64,000 nt of DNA, from positions 186,001 to 250,000 of the forward strand of contig OW568868.1 in assembly GCA_938743325.2 (NCBI GenBank), written 5' to 3'. Position numbers and translations under genes: made by a program. This document shows, in pieces, positions 38,020 to 49,900 of this stretch (position 1 is its first letter; each line of letters starts with the position of its first letter). This DNA is from Pycnococcus provasolii. Taxonomy: Eukaryota > Chlorophyta > Pseudoscourfieldiophyceae > Pseudoscourfieldiales > Pycnococcaceae. A model generated the notes under the pieces. That model saw only the letters and a program-made list of their open reading frames with translations, did not search any database and was not told the origin of the DNA.

Positions 38020-39279
38020 TTAGAGTTTTCCTTCCGCTTTCCACGCGTCGAAGAGCTCCAAGGCGTTTAAGATGGCTTGGTCCATGTTGAAGTACTTATA
38101 GCTCGCAAGCCGTCCGACGAAAAGCACGCCTTGTTCTTTCTCCGCCAGCTCGCGGTACTTTTCGTACAGATCTCTGTTGGCGGGATTGGGTACGGGGTAG
38201 TACGGATCGCCGTCGTCGACGCTGAACTCCTTGAAGATGAGCGTTCCCTTCCCCTCTTTCGCCTTCACAGGCTGGTTCGGCTTGTGCTTGTATTCGACGA
38301 TGCGTGTGTAAGGAACCTCCATGCCTGGGTAGTTCACCTGCAGCGCCTCCTGGTACGTCTCGCCGGGCTCGGTGTCATGGTACTCGACGTCCCACGTGAG
38401 CGACCTGTACTCGAGTTTGGGCATGCCCTGGGATGCGAAGTACGCGTCGATCGGTCCTGTGAAGACGAGCGTCGTGTGCTTCGGAAGTTTGTCCTTTTCG
38501 TTGAAGAAGTCGACGTCGAGTCGCACGTCGATGTCCTTGTGTCCGTGGAGCAGGTTTTCAAAAATGCGCGTGTACCCGTGCTTGGGCAGAGCTTGGTGTT
38601 CGTCAGTGAAGTACCTGTTATCCTCGTCTAGTCGCACGGGAATGCGCGCGAGTACGCTTGCGTCCATCTGGTCTGGCAGCCGATCCCACTGCTTGTAGGT
38701 GTAGTACTTGAAGATCGCCTCGTACAGTTCCGGTCCAGCACGCGACAGCGCGCTTTCTTCCCCGTTTTTGGCGTCTTCCACGTTTCCCACTCGCCTGGAT
38801 GCGAGCCACGCTTCCATGTCTTCTTCGGAAGTGACGTTCGCGTCGAAGAGCGTGTTGACGGTTTCCCTGTTAGGCGGTAGCGACGTGAGCTGGTACCCGT
38901 TCCCACGTTGCAGGTCAACTTTCGCCTTAACCCGGTGGCAGTACGGCATCCACTCTTCGAATCGGTTCACATATTCCCACACACGCTCACTCTTCGTATG
39001 AAAGAGGTGCACGCCATACTGCGAGATACGCAAACCGGACGCCTCATCGATATAATCGAAGCAGTTCCCTCCAATGTGCGAACGCTTATCGATGATCAGG
39101 GAGGTGAGACCCAGGACGGCAGATGCACGTTCCGCGATGACACAGCCAGAGAGACCACAGCCGACAATGACCAAATCGTAAGATGGACGCAGATTCACCA
39201 AGCCTGAGGCGACATTCGATGCAGGAGGAGGAGACGCTGCAGACGGAGAAGGGGAAGGAGCAGGAGAAGGCGCGGCCAT
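38020..39279 (-). CDS. GLF: UDP-galactopyranose mutase, bacterial type
   Basis: 419 residues from the ATG giving MAAPSPAP; an upstream in-frame ATG at 39357 is less likely. An Ala/Ser/Pro-rich lead is followed by the FAD-binding DLVIVGCGLSGCVIAE, the flavin-contact region RSHIGGNCFDY, GVHLFHTKSERVWEYVN, the YTYKQWDRLP stretch and the end VGRLASYKYFNMDQAI. All are hallmarks of the compact prokaryotic UGM form rather than the longer fungal form. It converts UDP-galactopyranose to UDP-galactofuranose in the cytosol, the donor for galactofuranose in glycans. UGM occurs in several green algae. The gene is convergent with the EF-hand/C2 gene, about 240 bases between stops. Confidence 0.95.
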   Translation of the reverse strand: MAAPSPAPSPSPSAASPPPASNVASGLVNLRPSYDLVIVGCGLSGCVIAERASAVLGLTSLIIDKRSHIGGNCFDYIDEASGLRISQYGVHLFHTKSERVWEYVNRFEEWMPYCHRVKAKVDLQRGNGYQLTSLPPNRETVNTLFDANVTSEEDMEAWLASRRVGNVEDAKNGEESALSRAGPELYEAIFKYYTYKQWDRLPDQMDASVLARIPVRLDEDNRYFTDEHQALPKHGYTRIFENLLHGHKDIDVRLDVDFFNEKDKLPKHTTLVFTGPIDAYFASQGMPKLEYRSLTWDVEYHDTEPGETYQEALQVNYPGMEVPYTRIVEYKHKPNQPVKAKEGKGTLIFKEFSVDDGDPYYPVPNPANRDLYEKYRELAEKEQGVLFVGRLASYKYFNMDQAILNALELFDAWKAEGKL

Positions 39280-40404
39280 GATTCGGATTTCAAGAATGAT
39301 TGCAGAATGACGCGGGAGCCGTACCCTTGACAAGTGGGAGGGGAATGGCACGGGCATGTAGGTACTGTCCTATTGTAGGGGTCATCTCGGGATCCGTCGT
39401 GGCACGTACAGTATTTGTTTTAAAGTTTTTACCCACCCTAGGCTTCCTGCTCACCTCCTGTTGTGCATGTTGGAGAAACCTTGTTGGTATTTTGTCTGGT
39501 ATTTTGGGTGTATTTTACTATTTTTAATTTTGGGTACGAAGGGTCGCGGCGAGTCCGTGCTCACCTACCTTGCTCACCTTGCGTTGCGTTGTTTTTTAGT
39601 TTTTGTTGGGTCGGAGTACCTGGTCGGACAGTCGGAGTCCTAGGCTTCGCCAAGTGGCATCACTACATAGTTCTTACGATTGTCTACTGTACTGTAGGTA
39701 GGATCATAGAGCCCTGTGCCAGTGAGCCTACCTTTAAGTGGTGCCACCTGCTTGTGCCGAGTTGTGCGTGTCTGTCGTTGTGTTCTTGTTGTTGGGAAGG
39801 TAGTCAGGTCCTTTGAAGAATCTTTGGAAGAGCTTGCCAATCAAGTGGTAATTTTATCAAGTGTCTTATTATTCAAGAGTCCTGTGGTGTCACCTGGCAA
39901 AACCAGTCAAAGTGGCAAGAGGCCTTGCATCTTTGCATGCCCCCCTCGACAAAGACAGGCAGAAACGACGGTGAAGTGCTCCAAGAAACCTCTCCTTGGA
40001 AGAACGCTTCTCGTGCGTGCGTGCGTGTTAATAGTCTAAGGTTAGGATGGTACAGTACTTCCAAAACACCTGTACCAAACCGGCCGCAAACGCAGCGCCA
40101 AACGGGACCATCTGAAGAAATCTGAAGGATGATGGACCATCAGGATGGAGTAAAGTTTGGTCAAGTTAACCTGCGGGCTGTGGGTTCAGGCTGTGGGTGT
40201 TGTTACGAACTTGTTTTAGGGTTTTCGAGATCTCCTTCTCTGATGGAGGGCGAGTGCGTCAGGCGGTCAGGGGAGGGCGTGCGTGCGTGGTTTGCCTGTC
40301 ATCATTCCTGGTACGCCCGCGCGCCCGCCACCTCTTGCTCTGTCTCTGGTCATATTTCAATAAGATACATACACACACACACACACACACACACGACGAC
40401 GACG
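39280..40404. other. Intergenic stretch with CA repeat
   Basis: T-rich DNA at 39410-39640 and mixed sequence to 40350. Frames here are Cys/Leu/Val-rich chance frames. A CA microsatellite lies at 40369-40394, about ten bases before the ATG of the WW gene. Confidence 0.5.
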
Positions 40405-40999
40405 ATGATGAATACCGTCTTCTCCAAAGCCTTCTTCTTCCTCCTGCTCGTCGTGGGTGGATCCGTCAACCTAGCAAGCTATGGCGGCCTAAGCTCAAGT
40501 CTGCGTCTCGGACCCGTTGGCGCACTCGCCAGCACGGCACCCAAAGACATGCCGCTCTCGGACCTGCCGGAAGAGTTCTGGTTCAACGACGTCTCAGGTA
40601 AGTTTATGCACGCACGACACGCGACTTCTTCGACTTACTGTTCACCGCGGCGATCTCCGTCAGCGCCTTAACGTGTTCGACTTGTTCACTCACCCACCCA
40701 CCCACTCTCTTTTTTTCTCTCCTCTTAACCACATCTCAGGTGAGTCGCAGTGGGAAGATCCGACGGTTGAATATAAGGATGACGAAGGGAACACATACTG
40801 GGTGGACCCAGAGCTGGGAGAGAGCGTGTGGACGAAGCCCGCGGCCGCTGCGTGGGAGGCGACGGAGAGCACGGACCCTGACCACAACGGGCAGACGTAT
40901 TACTACAACACGGTCACGCACGAAAGTCAGTGGGAGAAGCCGAAGGAGCTCGCTTGGCGCAAGGTGAAGACGGCAGACTCGCACGGCGCTGAGCTCTGA
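40405..40999 (+). CDS. Small triple-WW-domain protein with signal/anchor segment (two exons)
   Basis: Exons 40405-40597 and 40740-40999; the intron 40598-40739 (142 bases) begins GTAAGT, has CTTAAC in a pyrimidine tract and ends CAG. The product has 150 residues: a hydrophobic segment AFFFLLLVVGGSVNLA near 9-24 (signal peptide or anchor), then three WW-type units, EFWFNDVSGESQWEDP (degenerate, split by the intron), GNTYWVDPELGESVWTKP and GQTYYYNTVTHESQWEKP. WW domains bind proline-rich peptides. A WW protein with a signal segment is unusual and could meet proline-rich proteins in the secretory route; that link is inference. Confidence 0.75.
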
Positions 41000-41189
41000 A
41001 CACAGAGCAGACTTGAAGTGAAGTGAAAGTAATATCACACCTGATTATTTTTATAAATAACATCATGGCCAGAAAGAAACACACATGTATGCAGACATGG
41101 CAACAGCTTCTATCGTAGAAGTGTCACAAGCTTGATCAAGCCCACTACATACATAAACCTTTTTAAAGGAGGGAGAGGGATCCGAAATG

Positions 41190-41226
41190 TTAGGTTAGGG
41201 GTTAGGGTTAGGGTTAGGGTTAGGGG

Positions 41227-41267
<41 letters not shown>

Positions 41268-41279
41268 GGTTAGGGTTCG
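41190..41279 (+). repeat. TTAGGG telomere-like array
   Basis: About fifteen units of TTAGGG with a few TTAGGGG and TTTAGGG variants, ending 187 bases before the ATG of bL17m; a further TTTAGGGTTAGG lies at 41306-41317. In plants, telo-box motifs of this kind occur in promoters of translation genes. The remainder of 41000-41466 holds nothing else recognisable. Confidence 0.85.
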
Positions 41280-41466
41280 GGTTTCGTTTCGGGCTAGCTA
41301 AACCTTTAGGGTTAGGCCCTCCCTCCCTGCGCCGTCCTCCGTCTCCATCTTCCCCCTCTTCATTCTTCAATCTTCATTGTGGCGACATACACAATAAGCC
41401 GTCTGGCCGTGTCCCTACCCGTGCTGTTTTTTCCATCTCCCTTTAAGTTAAAACTTCAGGTTCATC

Positions 41467-42285
41467 ATGAAGCTCATGCACAAGCTTGGCAACTCCACGC
41501 TGGGTCGGCGCTCGTGGTCGCTGCGTAAGGCGATGATACGGAATATGCTGACGTCCCTCGTCCTGCACTCACGTGTGGAAACCACGCTGCAAAAAGGACG
41601 TGCACTCGTCAAGGCGGCGGACAGACTTGTCGCACTCGCACGAAGGTCACTCGAAGCGAGAGCTAGGGGGGATGTTGGAAAAGCGATGAGGTGCTACCGG
41701 GCAGCGAACCGAGTTGTCATGCCAACCGACGACTTCGTCACAGGCCCGGAAAAAGAGGCGATGCGCGTGCTCTTCGAGGTGCACGCCAAGAGGTACCTGA
41801 ACATGAATAAAGAGCACGGAGGATTCACGCGACTCGTGAGAACGCGAAAACGTACCGGCGACGCCGCGGACATGGCGTACGTCGAGTTCGTCGCGCGGCC
41901 GGGTGAACTTCGGCCGGCGGCGGGGTGTATTGATAGCGTCCTGGAGTGGAGGAAGCACGAGTACCTCGAGGAGCCGAACATTGACACCGCGCCTTTGTTT
42001 GTGAGGCAAGTGGCGCACCAGACGCTGCCACCGGAGTGGAGGAAGCCACAGCTAGACATCACGAGACCACTCAAGGAACGCAGGTTACAGATGAACGGTA
42101 CCGCGCTGGAGAGGTGGAGAAGACGCATCAGTTGGCTCGAGGATGAAAAACAGAGGATGAAGTCTGACGGTGAAGGAGGAGGAGGAGGAGGCAGTGGCGG
42201 CGGTGACGTCGACGCAGCAAAGCAGGTGCGTGAGTGGCGCCACGCCAACACACTAGCGATGCAACGCGTGCTTTGGGGTGCTTGA
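41467..42285 (+). CDS. MRPL17: Mitochondrial large ribosomal subunit protein bL17m
   Basis: 272 residues. The start MKLMHKLGNSTLGRRSWSLR follows the bL17 pattern, in which the protein begins directly with the folded domain (KLGR, then HRKAM-like LRKAMIRNMLTSL and RVETTLQKGRALVKAADRL). The domain closes with GGFTRLVRTRKRTGDAADMAYVEFV near residues 118-143. The following 130 residues are a charged extension with a Gly run, common in mitochondrial forms. It binds 23S-type rRNA near the tunnel exit. Lack of an evident plastid transit peptide and the extension favour the mitochondrion over the plastid. It is convergent with the SGT1-like gene, only 37 bases apart. Confidence 0.9.
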   Translation: MKLMHKLGNSTLGRRSWSLRKAMIRNMLTSLVLHSRVETTLQKGRALVKAADRLVALARRSLEARARGDVGKAMRCYRAANRVVMPTDDFVTGPEKEAMRVLFEVHAKRYLNMNKEHGGFTRLVRTRKRTGDAADMAYVEFVARPGELRPAAGCIDSVLEWRKHEYLEEPNIDTAPLFVRQVAHQTLPPEWRKPQLDITRPLKERRLQMNGTALERWRRRISWLEDEKQRMKSDGEGGGGGGSGGGDVDAAKQVREWRHANTLAMQRVLWGA

Positions 42286-42322
42286 GTGAGTTAAAAAAAG
42301 GAAAGTAGTGTTGTTACGGTTG

Positions 42323-43051
42323 CTATTGCTCTTGGTACTGTTTCGCCACCATGCCTTGCGGAGGTTTGCACTCTGTAGACTTTGCGCCAATTTCCGACCA
42401 GTTTGTGCTGAGGCAGGTTCCGCTACTTTCGACGAACGACTTGTTCATTGCCCTCCGTGTATCTTCGTCCGCCTTGGAGTAGATTTCGCGGAAGAGTTTG
42501 TTGAGCGCGTCGTCGCCCTTGGGCGCGTTTTCCTCTTCGTCGCTATCTTCGTCGAGTGCCGCGGCGATGGCGTCCCAGTCCTTGGCGGACCTGGGCACGA
42601 CAGCTTTTTTCTGCGCCTGAGCCTGCTTCGGCTTCGGCTTCGACTTCTTCTCTTCACCAGCGCCAGCGTGTTGGTTTCGCCCAGATGTGCTCGCGTTGAG
42701 GTTCTCGTTGGTTTCTGCCTGGACCCCCGTGGGCCTGGGAGAAGAATCTGCGACATCTTCATCTTCTTTTGATGGCGATGAAGAGGGGTACGTTGCAATC
42801 GCGATACCTGATGGTGACATAGCTGCACGGCACTTACGCATCCAACGTTGACAAATCACATCAAATCGTTGCCTCCCTAATCCTAACAATTGAGACTGTT
42901 CACCCTCCTCACCCTCACCACCCTCACCACTAACCTGTTGTGGTGGTACACTAAGGTTAGCCTCCTCCTCCTCTAAGAGCAACAACGATTCGAAACGCCG
43001 ATACGCGTCCACGTAAGAACCGGAGTGAAAGCAGGCAATGGCGTCGTCCAT
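42323..43051 (-). CDS. SGT1-like protein: short TPR and SGS domain, no CS domain
   Basis: 242 residues. The start MDDAIACFHSGSYVDAYRRF and FDVICQRWMRKCRAAM look like parts of a reduced TPR region. A low-complexity charged linker (about 85-150) follows, then a clear SGS domain: AKDWDAIAAALDEDSDEE, ALNKLFREIYSKADEDTRRA and MNKSFVESSGTCLSTNWSE. SGT1 is the HSP90 co-chaperone for kinetochore and immune-receptor assembly. The CS domain that binds HSP90 is not found, so this is either a reduced paralogue or an SGS protein with another role. No intron signs that would hide a CS exon are obvious, but I cannot exclude one. Confidence 0.8.
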   Translation of the reverse strand: MDDAIACFHSGSYVDAYRRFESLLLLEEEEANLSVPPQQVSGEGGEGEEGEQSQLLGLGRQRFDVICQRWMRKCRAAMSPSGIAIATYPSSSPSKEDEDVADSSPRPTGVQAETNENLNASTSGRNQHAGAGEEKKSKPKPKQAQAQKKAVVPRSAKDWDAIAAALDEDSDEEENAPKGDDALNKLFREIYSKADEDTRRAMNKSFVESSGTCLSTNWSEIGAKSTECKPPQGMVAKQYQEQ

Positions 43052-43139
43052 GGTGATAGACTATCTGGACAGGACGGGAGATGAAATGTCCGCCGTGAAA
43101 TTCTAAAAATCAGAGGGCTTGAGGAGGGAGGAGAAAACA

Positions 43140-43187
43140 CCCTAACCCTAACCCTAACCCTAACCCTAACCGTAACCCTAACCCTAT
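43140..43187 (-). repeat. CCCTAA telomere-like array
   Basis: Seven to eight units of CCCTAA (one CCGTAA variant), starting about 90 bases upstream of the ATG of the SGT1-like gene. On the strand of that gene it reads TTAGGG, the same orientation relative to transcription as the array upstream of bL17m. Confidence 0.85.
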
Positions 43188-43977
43188 TACCACCCCAGTA
43201 CCCTAATCTTGGTCTCTGGTCTCGTTCTTCTTTCTCCGTGATGTTTTGCTCCATGACCGTTGCCCTATTGAATAGTCTACCTTACGGGTAGGTAGGATTT
43301 GGTGCTTGATGAGGTGGTGAGCGAGAAAGAATCACCTATGTACGTGATTCACCTACTTTAAAGGTACGTGATTCCCAAGCCAAGGCGCCTTGCACGACGT
43401 CATTATGACCTAACCTTAATTACTTTAAAAAAGATACTTGACCGGGTAAAAAGGGATTGAATTCGGCCTTGCACGTGCACGTGCGAGTAAGTTGAAGTTG
43501 GCCTTCTATCCCCTACTAGATTCCTTCTACTCCTAGTTGGTAGGAAGTACGAGGACGTTCCCTTCTCAACTCAAACTTGAGCACGTTTTTTAAGGTGAAT
43601 TTGGGCAACTCGCCAATGGGGAGCCCGAACTGAAATAAAGTTTTTTAAGGAAAGAGAAGTTGGAATTGAGAACGCGGCTTTTCCAAACGGGCCATTAAGT
43701 TCCCTTCCCCCCGTTTCATTTCATTCTCCGCATCGAGGCCGCATCTCGGCGAATCATTTCATTGCACGGGTGCCATACACGCGGCAGCCCACAACCTCGC
43801 TCGCTGGCACTGGCTGGGTGCACGTCATTGGTCATTGTCGCTCGCACGTCCACGTCGTGTTTCTTGGTACCAGAGTCTCACTGACTGGTGACTACACACA
43901 CGTGTCTCGTTCACGGTACCTTGCAAGTCTATCGTAGTGTGAGGCTCAGAATATAGTGCGTATTCGAACTCACGATT
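43188..43977. other. Intergenic stretch before the giant proline-rich protein
   Basis: No gene recognised. A repeated word TACGTGATTC occurs around 43336-43373, and AT-rich DNA with several CACGTG/GTGCACGTGC words around 43470-43480 could hold regulatory sites. Confidence 0.4.
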
Positions 43978-46900
43978 ATGGCTATGGCTGGCTCTCTCGT
44001 TGGTCGTCGTCGGCGTCTCAGGCTCAGGCTCAGGTGCAGAAGCGGCCGTCTTGGTGGTCTTGGTGCTCCTTGCTCTTGTTATTCATGTTTTCACATTTTC
44101 GCCGTCTGGATCACGATTATGGCACTTTGTGTTTGTCAATTGTCTTCATGGATTTCAACGCCTTCTCTGAGTTTCTCTGAGTTGGACTCCTCCTCTCTGA
44201 CTTCATGGTTTTGGACGCCCTCGCGGCGTACTTGTCAGTGGGGGGCAAACGCGCAGGCGCTCCTCCCGCCGCCGCCCGCACCGCCACTCGTGCCGGCGCC
44301 GCCGCCCATGCCCAGCCCGCCGCCGACGCCTCCGCCGATGCCGTTCGTGCAAATAAAGGGACTCGTCGTACGCAGCTCCGTGAGGTGCACGCGAGTCGGG
44401 GGAGGACAAAGAATGACCGTCGAGGTCGACGGATTTCCCACCGCAGTACCACCGGCGCCAAACCCGCCACCGCCGCCGCCACCGCCACCCTCTCCTCCGC
44501 CGCCGTCGCGACCACCGCCGCCGCCGTCACCGCCGCCACCGCCTCCCATACCGCCACCACCACCGCCACCGCCTCCAAGCCCGCCTCCGGAAAGAAGAAG
44601 AAGAAGAAGAAACATCCTTCAGGACGACGGCGACGATCCCCTGACGTGCCGATTCGTGAGGCACTCGCTCGTCAAAACGCTCGACGAACAGCTCGCGGTG
44701 TACGACGCCGCATATGCCAACGCGAACTCAACCAACCAGCAGGCGGCGGAGCAGCTGGCACTCATCAAGCTCGTGCTTCCTGACCTTGCGGCTCTGAATG
44801 CTTCGGCGTATGCGGCACTCGCGGTGGCTGAGAGCAAGCTCAGCATGACATACCAACAGCTGCGCCTTGCCATCTCCACGTCAGACGCGGTTCCCGCCAC
44901 AGTCATCGAGCACACTGAAAGTGGACGCACCATCGCAGAGTGCGTAATCCCCGCCGGCGACGGTGGGCGATACTCCACAACGCTTGTGCGTGGCGCTGTG
45001 ACGCCAAGAGGTGAATATCCTACCTCGGCCATCACGGTCGCACACCCAGCCGTGGACGTGCGCAAACCGGGTGGAGACATCAGCGTGTACACAGGACGGA
45101 AAGGAGGCGTATTGCACCGCTTCGCACTGCACAGCATCACGCCGTCTGGCGGTCCTATCGAAGGTGGAACAGTCGTCCACCTCAATGGCGACGGCTTCGA
45201 GGCGCCGATGACGTGCCGCTTCCTCGACACGCTTCCGAACGGAACGTCCGTCGTCGCGGATGTGGAGAGTCCTCGCAGCGCGACGTGCGTATCGCCGAGC
45301 GGAGGGCGAGGGGCGGTGTCCGTCACGCTGCGCCCCGCGGGAGGGTGCGAGTTGAAATTCGACTTTCACTACTACGATTCGCCGTCGGTTCTTCGCGTCG
45401 AACCGAACATCATCCCGCGATTCGGACGACGCGAAGTCATAGTGACGGCGACCAACTTGCACTACTTCACGTCACTCCGGAATTTGCGCGGCGCAAAGGA
45501 TTCGGAGCTTGGCCCAAGCGATCCCAATCGCGCACCGCCAGTTGCGCAGCTGACAATTAAGGTCGTGAACTATTTTTCTAACGGCACTGACCGCGTCCTT
45601 CCAGCGGTATACATGGGCGATGAAGTGGGTGCGCGTGAAAGCGGAACCAGCAGCAACAACACCAATGTGACGACGGTGTCCGACGCTGAGGCAAAGCTGA
45701 GGCTACTTCTACCAGAGGAAACAGAACTTCCATCGGGACAGCATCACCTGCTGCTCAGCCTCAATGGCCAGAACTTTGTCGGTGCGACGAACTTTCGAGG
45801 TGCCATCGGACGCTCGTGCGGCTTCCCACCCGCGCCCGCTCCACCCACACCACCCGCACCTCCACCCACCGGTTTCTTTGGCAACGAGCCGCCCACCCCC
45901 CCGGATGCACCGCCATTGCCAGAGGATCCATGTGTGGCGGCGGCAAAGGCACTGAGCATCTACAAGCGCTCGTTGGATGCCACCGGCCCGTACTTGCGTT
46001 TTGCGAGCCAGCCTCGAAGTTACCAACCACCTCCACCAGGTGGCATACGTGATACCGCAAAGCGTTCCGTGGAGGCCGTGCCAACGTACCTCAGGGAGGA
46101 GGCGGGCGTGCTTCTTCAGATCCTCGAGGATGCCGATGGCGGCGACGAGCGTGGCGCAATAGCAACGCCGAATCGGCGTGTGGCCAAGCTTTACGTTCCT
46201 ATCGAGCTGTTCCAGCCCGCGGGCGGCGTGCTCACACGCACGGTGTTCGTCACTGTGCAGTTGTTCCCGTACGGCAAGCCGCTGACGAGCGGTGGTCCAG
46301 CAGGCACACGCGAATGCGGCGAAGACACTGTTTGTGTCGCCCTGAACCGTGCGCTCGGTGGGCTCAAGCAGTACGGCGGTAACGGCGTGGACTCCGAGGT
46401 GAGCGCGGTGAAGGCGGCCATGCCTAACGAGGACTACGTGCCTCGCGAATACACGCTCACTTGGCAAGCTGGCGAGCCGTACGGCGTGAAGACTGTGGAA
46501 TTGGATATTCTAGATGACTCCATTCGAGAGTCGTACGGCGAAGTCCTCGAGTGCCGCATTACCGAGACGGTGAATGCAGACGTGACCGGTACCAATGACA
46601 CGGCGCGAGTCGTCATTTTGGACGACGACGAGCCCGCGACATTCGCCGCGGTGGGAGGCAGCTTCGCCTACCGCATGCCACCGTGGACGATTGGCTCGCG
46701 CTCTGCGTTCATTCCAGTGGAGCGCATCCGTGGGCACTCGAAGCTGCCCGCGAAAATTGCGTATCAGGTGAAGGGCGGCACCGCCACTCCATACGAGCAT
46801 TACACCCCTCGAAGTGGCACGCTTACATTCGAGCCTGATGTCCTTCACCAGGAGTCTGACGTGAACAGTTACCGCGAGAGCGTTCGCCAGCTCGTCGAGG

Positions 46901-49900
46901 TTCCGCTGCTCTGGAACAAAGTACAGTACCAGGATGTTCTTACGGTGGGCATCGAGCTTTCGCCCATCAGTCATGCTCTTGTCGAGAATCTTCCCGACCC
47001 CGTCAATCACCCGGACATCGTAAATGGAACAGGGGCCACTTATGTGGTGGTGCAAGCGGCACTCACAATCTTCGGTGTTGCGGAGGACCAGTGCCCTCCA
47101 GGCACTCAGAGGGCAGTCAATGCACCCCCGATCATCGTGCGAAGCCCGCCTCCGCCACCGCCCAATCCGCCCTCGCCGCCTGCGCCGCCACCACCAGTTC
47201 CACCACTCGACTCTGACTCGAGAGCTTTCAGCATTCAATTGCTCGACGGCCCAGCGGAGGATGGCGGAAAGCTCGCATGTTTCCTCACGCCCGACTTCCA
47301 TCAGCTCGTGTTCGATTACTCGTGCACGGTGCCATATTCAATGGGAGATGTGGTGGTGCGCTACCAACGCAACCCTCGCGGATTTTCCTTCGCGGAGGTT
47401 CTGTTGGATGGAATGGATGCCGCAGAAAGCCGTACTCGCCGCGACGGCGCTGATCGTACAATTCGCCGATGGCATCGCAAGCTCGCGCAGACGCCTGCTA
47501 CGACTAGTACAACGACCAATGCAACTGACGACGCTATCGGTGACGACGGTAACGTTATCTTCCTCGAGGAACCGGATCCGCTGCCACTCAAGGTTGGGAA
47601 GAATACCACAATTGCGCTGACGTTAATTTCACCGTCGGGACGTGATAGGAACATGTACAAAATTCGAGTGAAGCGCTTGTCACCCGCCTCTGCTCTAAGG
47701 CTCGACGCGCTGCGGATTAGCGTCGACGGCGGTGGCATGCTGTCGACGAACGGCACGGGTGTGCGTCTAGACGATGGAAAGCTTGCGGGTGAGGGCCTAC
47801 CCTGCAATCCCGGTTTTCTGGTGGTGGACCCAGAATACGAAGGTCCCGACTTGCCGTTTGCTCTGCTGCCGAAGGTGCGCCCAGATTTCGTCGACTACAT
47901 GTTCGACGGATACAACACTCCGAAAGGAGTGGCGAAGTACTACCAGCTTGTGACTATGAATTCCACGTACTCTACGTACGTGGTGAAGAAGTACTCTGAC
48001 CCGATGGACACCAGCACGGATCTGCAGCTCGTCGTCGCTTCGCTCAACGCGCCGCCACCGCCTCCCTCGCCGCCCATGCCGGCCGCCCCACCGCCGGGGC
48101 CATTTGCACTTGTGACGGCTGGCGTGAAGGCTACCCTGGATCCTTCTCCGCCGCCGCCTCCGCCGCCGCGACGCCCGGCTGAGCACCAGAGCCTCCTGCA
48201 GACCATAAATTCGTGCCGTGCTAATGTCTTGAATACCACGGTGTCGCGTACAACCGAATTTGTGCGTCTACACCCGACTACTCTAGAGGGCACAATTCTG
48301 ATCGTGGAACGCGGCGTACCTTCTTTGAACGAGCCTCTGGAGATCGTGTACGATTCGCGAGTGGAAGGCAGTATCAGCACCGAGCTGCCTGCACCGCCAC
48401 TCGCGCCGACCCCGCCGCCGCCTCCGGACGTGCCGTCGGAAGTCGACACGAGTTTGTTCGAGCCGCCACCTCCCACACCCTCCTCGCCGGGACCCACCGT
48501 GCTGACTGGCATAGCGGCAAAGCCAATCCGTGTTGCGGTGGGCGAGTCAACGCTGTTTCGCCTCACACTCATCGCTCCTGACCTACAGAGCCGAACATCT
48601 TATCAGCTGATCATTCGCCACGAGGCGGCACCTCCACCACCCATGGCTCCGAATAGGCCTCCAACTCCTCCTACGCCACCGCCGCCGCCCCCAAATCCGC
48701 CTCTCCCACCCTACGCGCCACCCAATCCGCCACCGGTGCTTCCTCAGGATCCTAAGATTGGCAGGAAGTGCCGAGTCTGCGATGCGGGATATGTGTCGAG
48801 TGGCGTTGACGACCTCGCATGTGTTCCCTGCGAGGTTGGAAAATTCAGTCCTATTCCTGGCCGTTCGCAGTGCAGCACGTGTAAGAGGGGCACGTTCGCA
48901 AGTCGTCTGGCCAGCGACCGATGTGAGCCGTGCCTGCGTGGCACATATGCTCCAGAGGAGGGATCATCTCTGTGCACAGTTTGCGCCGTGAATGAAACGA
49001 CGACAAGTGACGGCAGCGAGTTCTGTGACTTATCTGCCGGCATCGACGTGGTCGTAGGTGAGGTGTACGCGGTCAACGTCACATTCCGCGTGGAAATTTT
49101 GAACGTGACGCACAGTATGTTCAAGGACGCGAACACCACAGCGGGTGTCGCCGGCGACGGCGACGATGTTCTTCGGGCAATTATACGTATTGATGCCGCC
49201 GAGAAGTTTAACGTGTCTCTCACGATGGTAACCGTGACAGGTCTGCTGGAGGATTCGCTGCGGAGTGTCATCAGCGCGAACATCACGGTTCTCGCTGTTG
49301 CGGAACTTCCTCCACATCCTACGCCAGATGAGGTGGAATCGGCACTCGAAAGCGCAGGGCTCAATGCAGATGCAGCGGTCAAGCACATGCAGGACGATCC
49401 TGATCGTTTTTTCCGTCGGACGACAAAAGCAACGGGAGGGAAAATGAAGCCATATGTCCAGGACCAATCATCAGCAGCCTCCATTTCGCGCGTCCTACCC
49501 GACGCGCCTTCAAATCGCCCAAGCAGCTGGACGGACAACCTGCCTCTGCCTTTCTACACTTCCATTGGCATGCTCGTGGCGGGTGTTGCTCTCGCAGTGG
49601 CGCTGGAGCGTCTTCTCAAGCGCATCTTTGGCTCCTCACCACTTCTGCTTTCGACGTGGTCTCGCGTCATCTACCAATATCGCATTCGGCGTAAAGCACG
49701 TCGGCGACGTCGGAATGTCGCTGCCGGACTTGGACGTCAGGATTTTATGGAGGTAAACGCTGACGCGGTGGCTGAGGACCTGACGGAAAGGCAGCGCGAG
49801 GCTAGGCAACGGCGCACGCGTGCTGGCGAGGGTGGCGCGTCCGCGTCGGCGACAAGGTTTGACGGCGATGATGGTGACGACGAGCTCGACGAGGGTGAAA

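Noticed and set aside
39463-39816. A Cys/Leu/Val-rich 117-codon frame
   Set aside because: Composition is that of T-rich non-coding DNA, with no motif and no neighbour support.
41190-43187. True chromosome end or telomere
   Set aside because: Genes continue on both sides of every array, and arrays are short and mixed in orientation, so they are interstitial.
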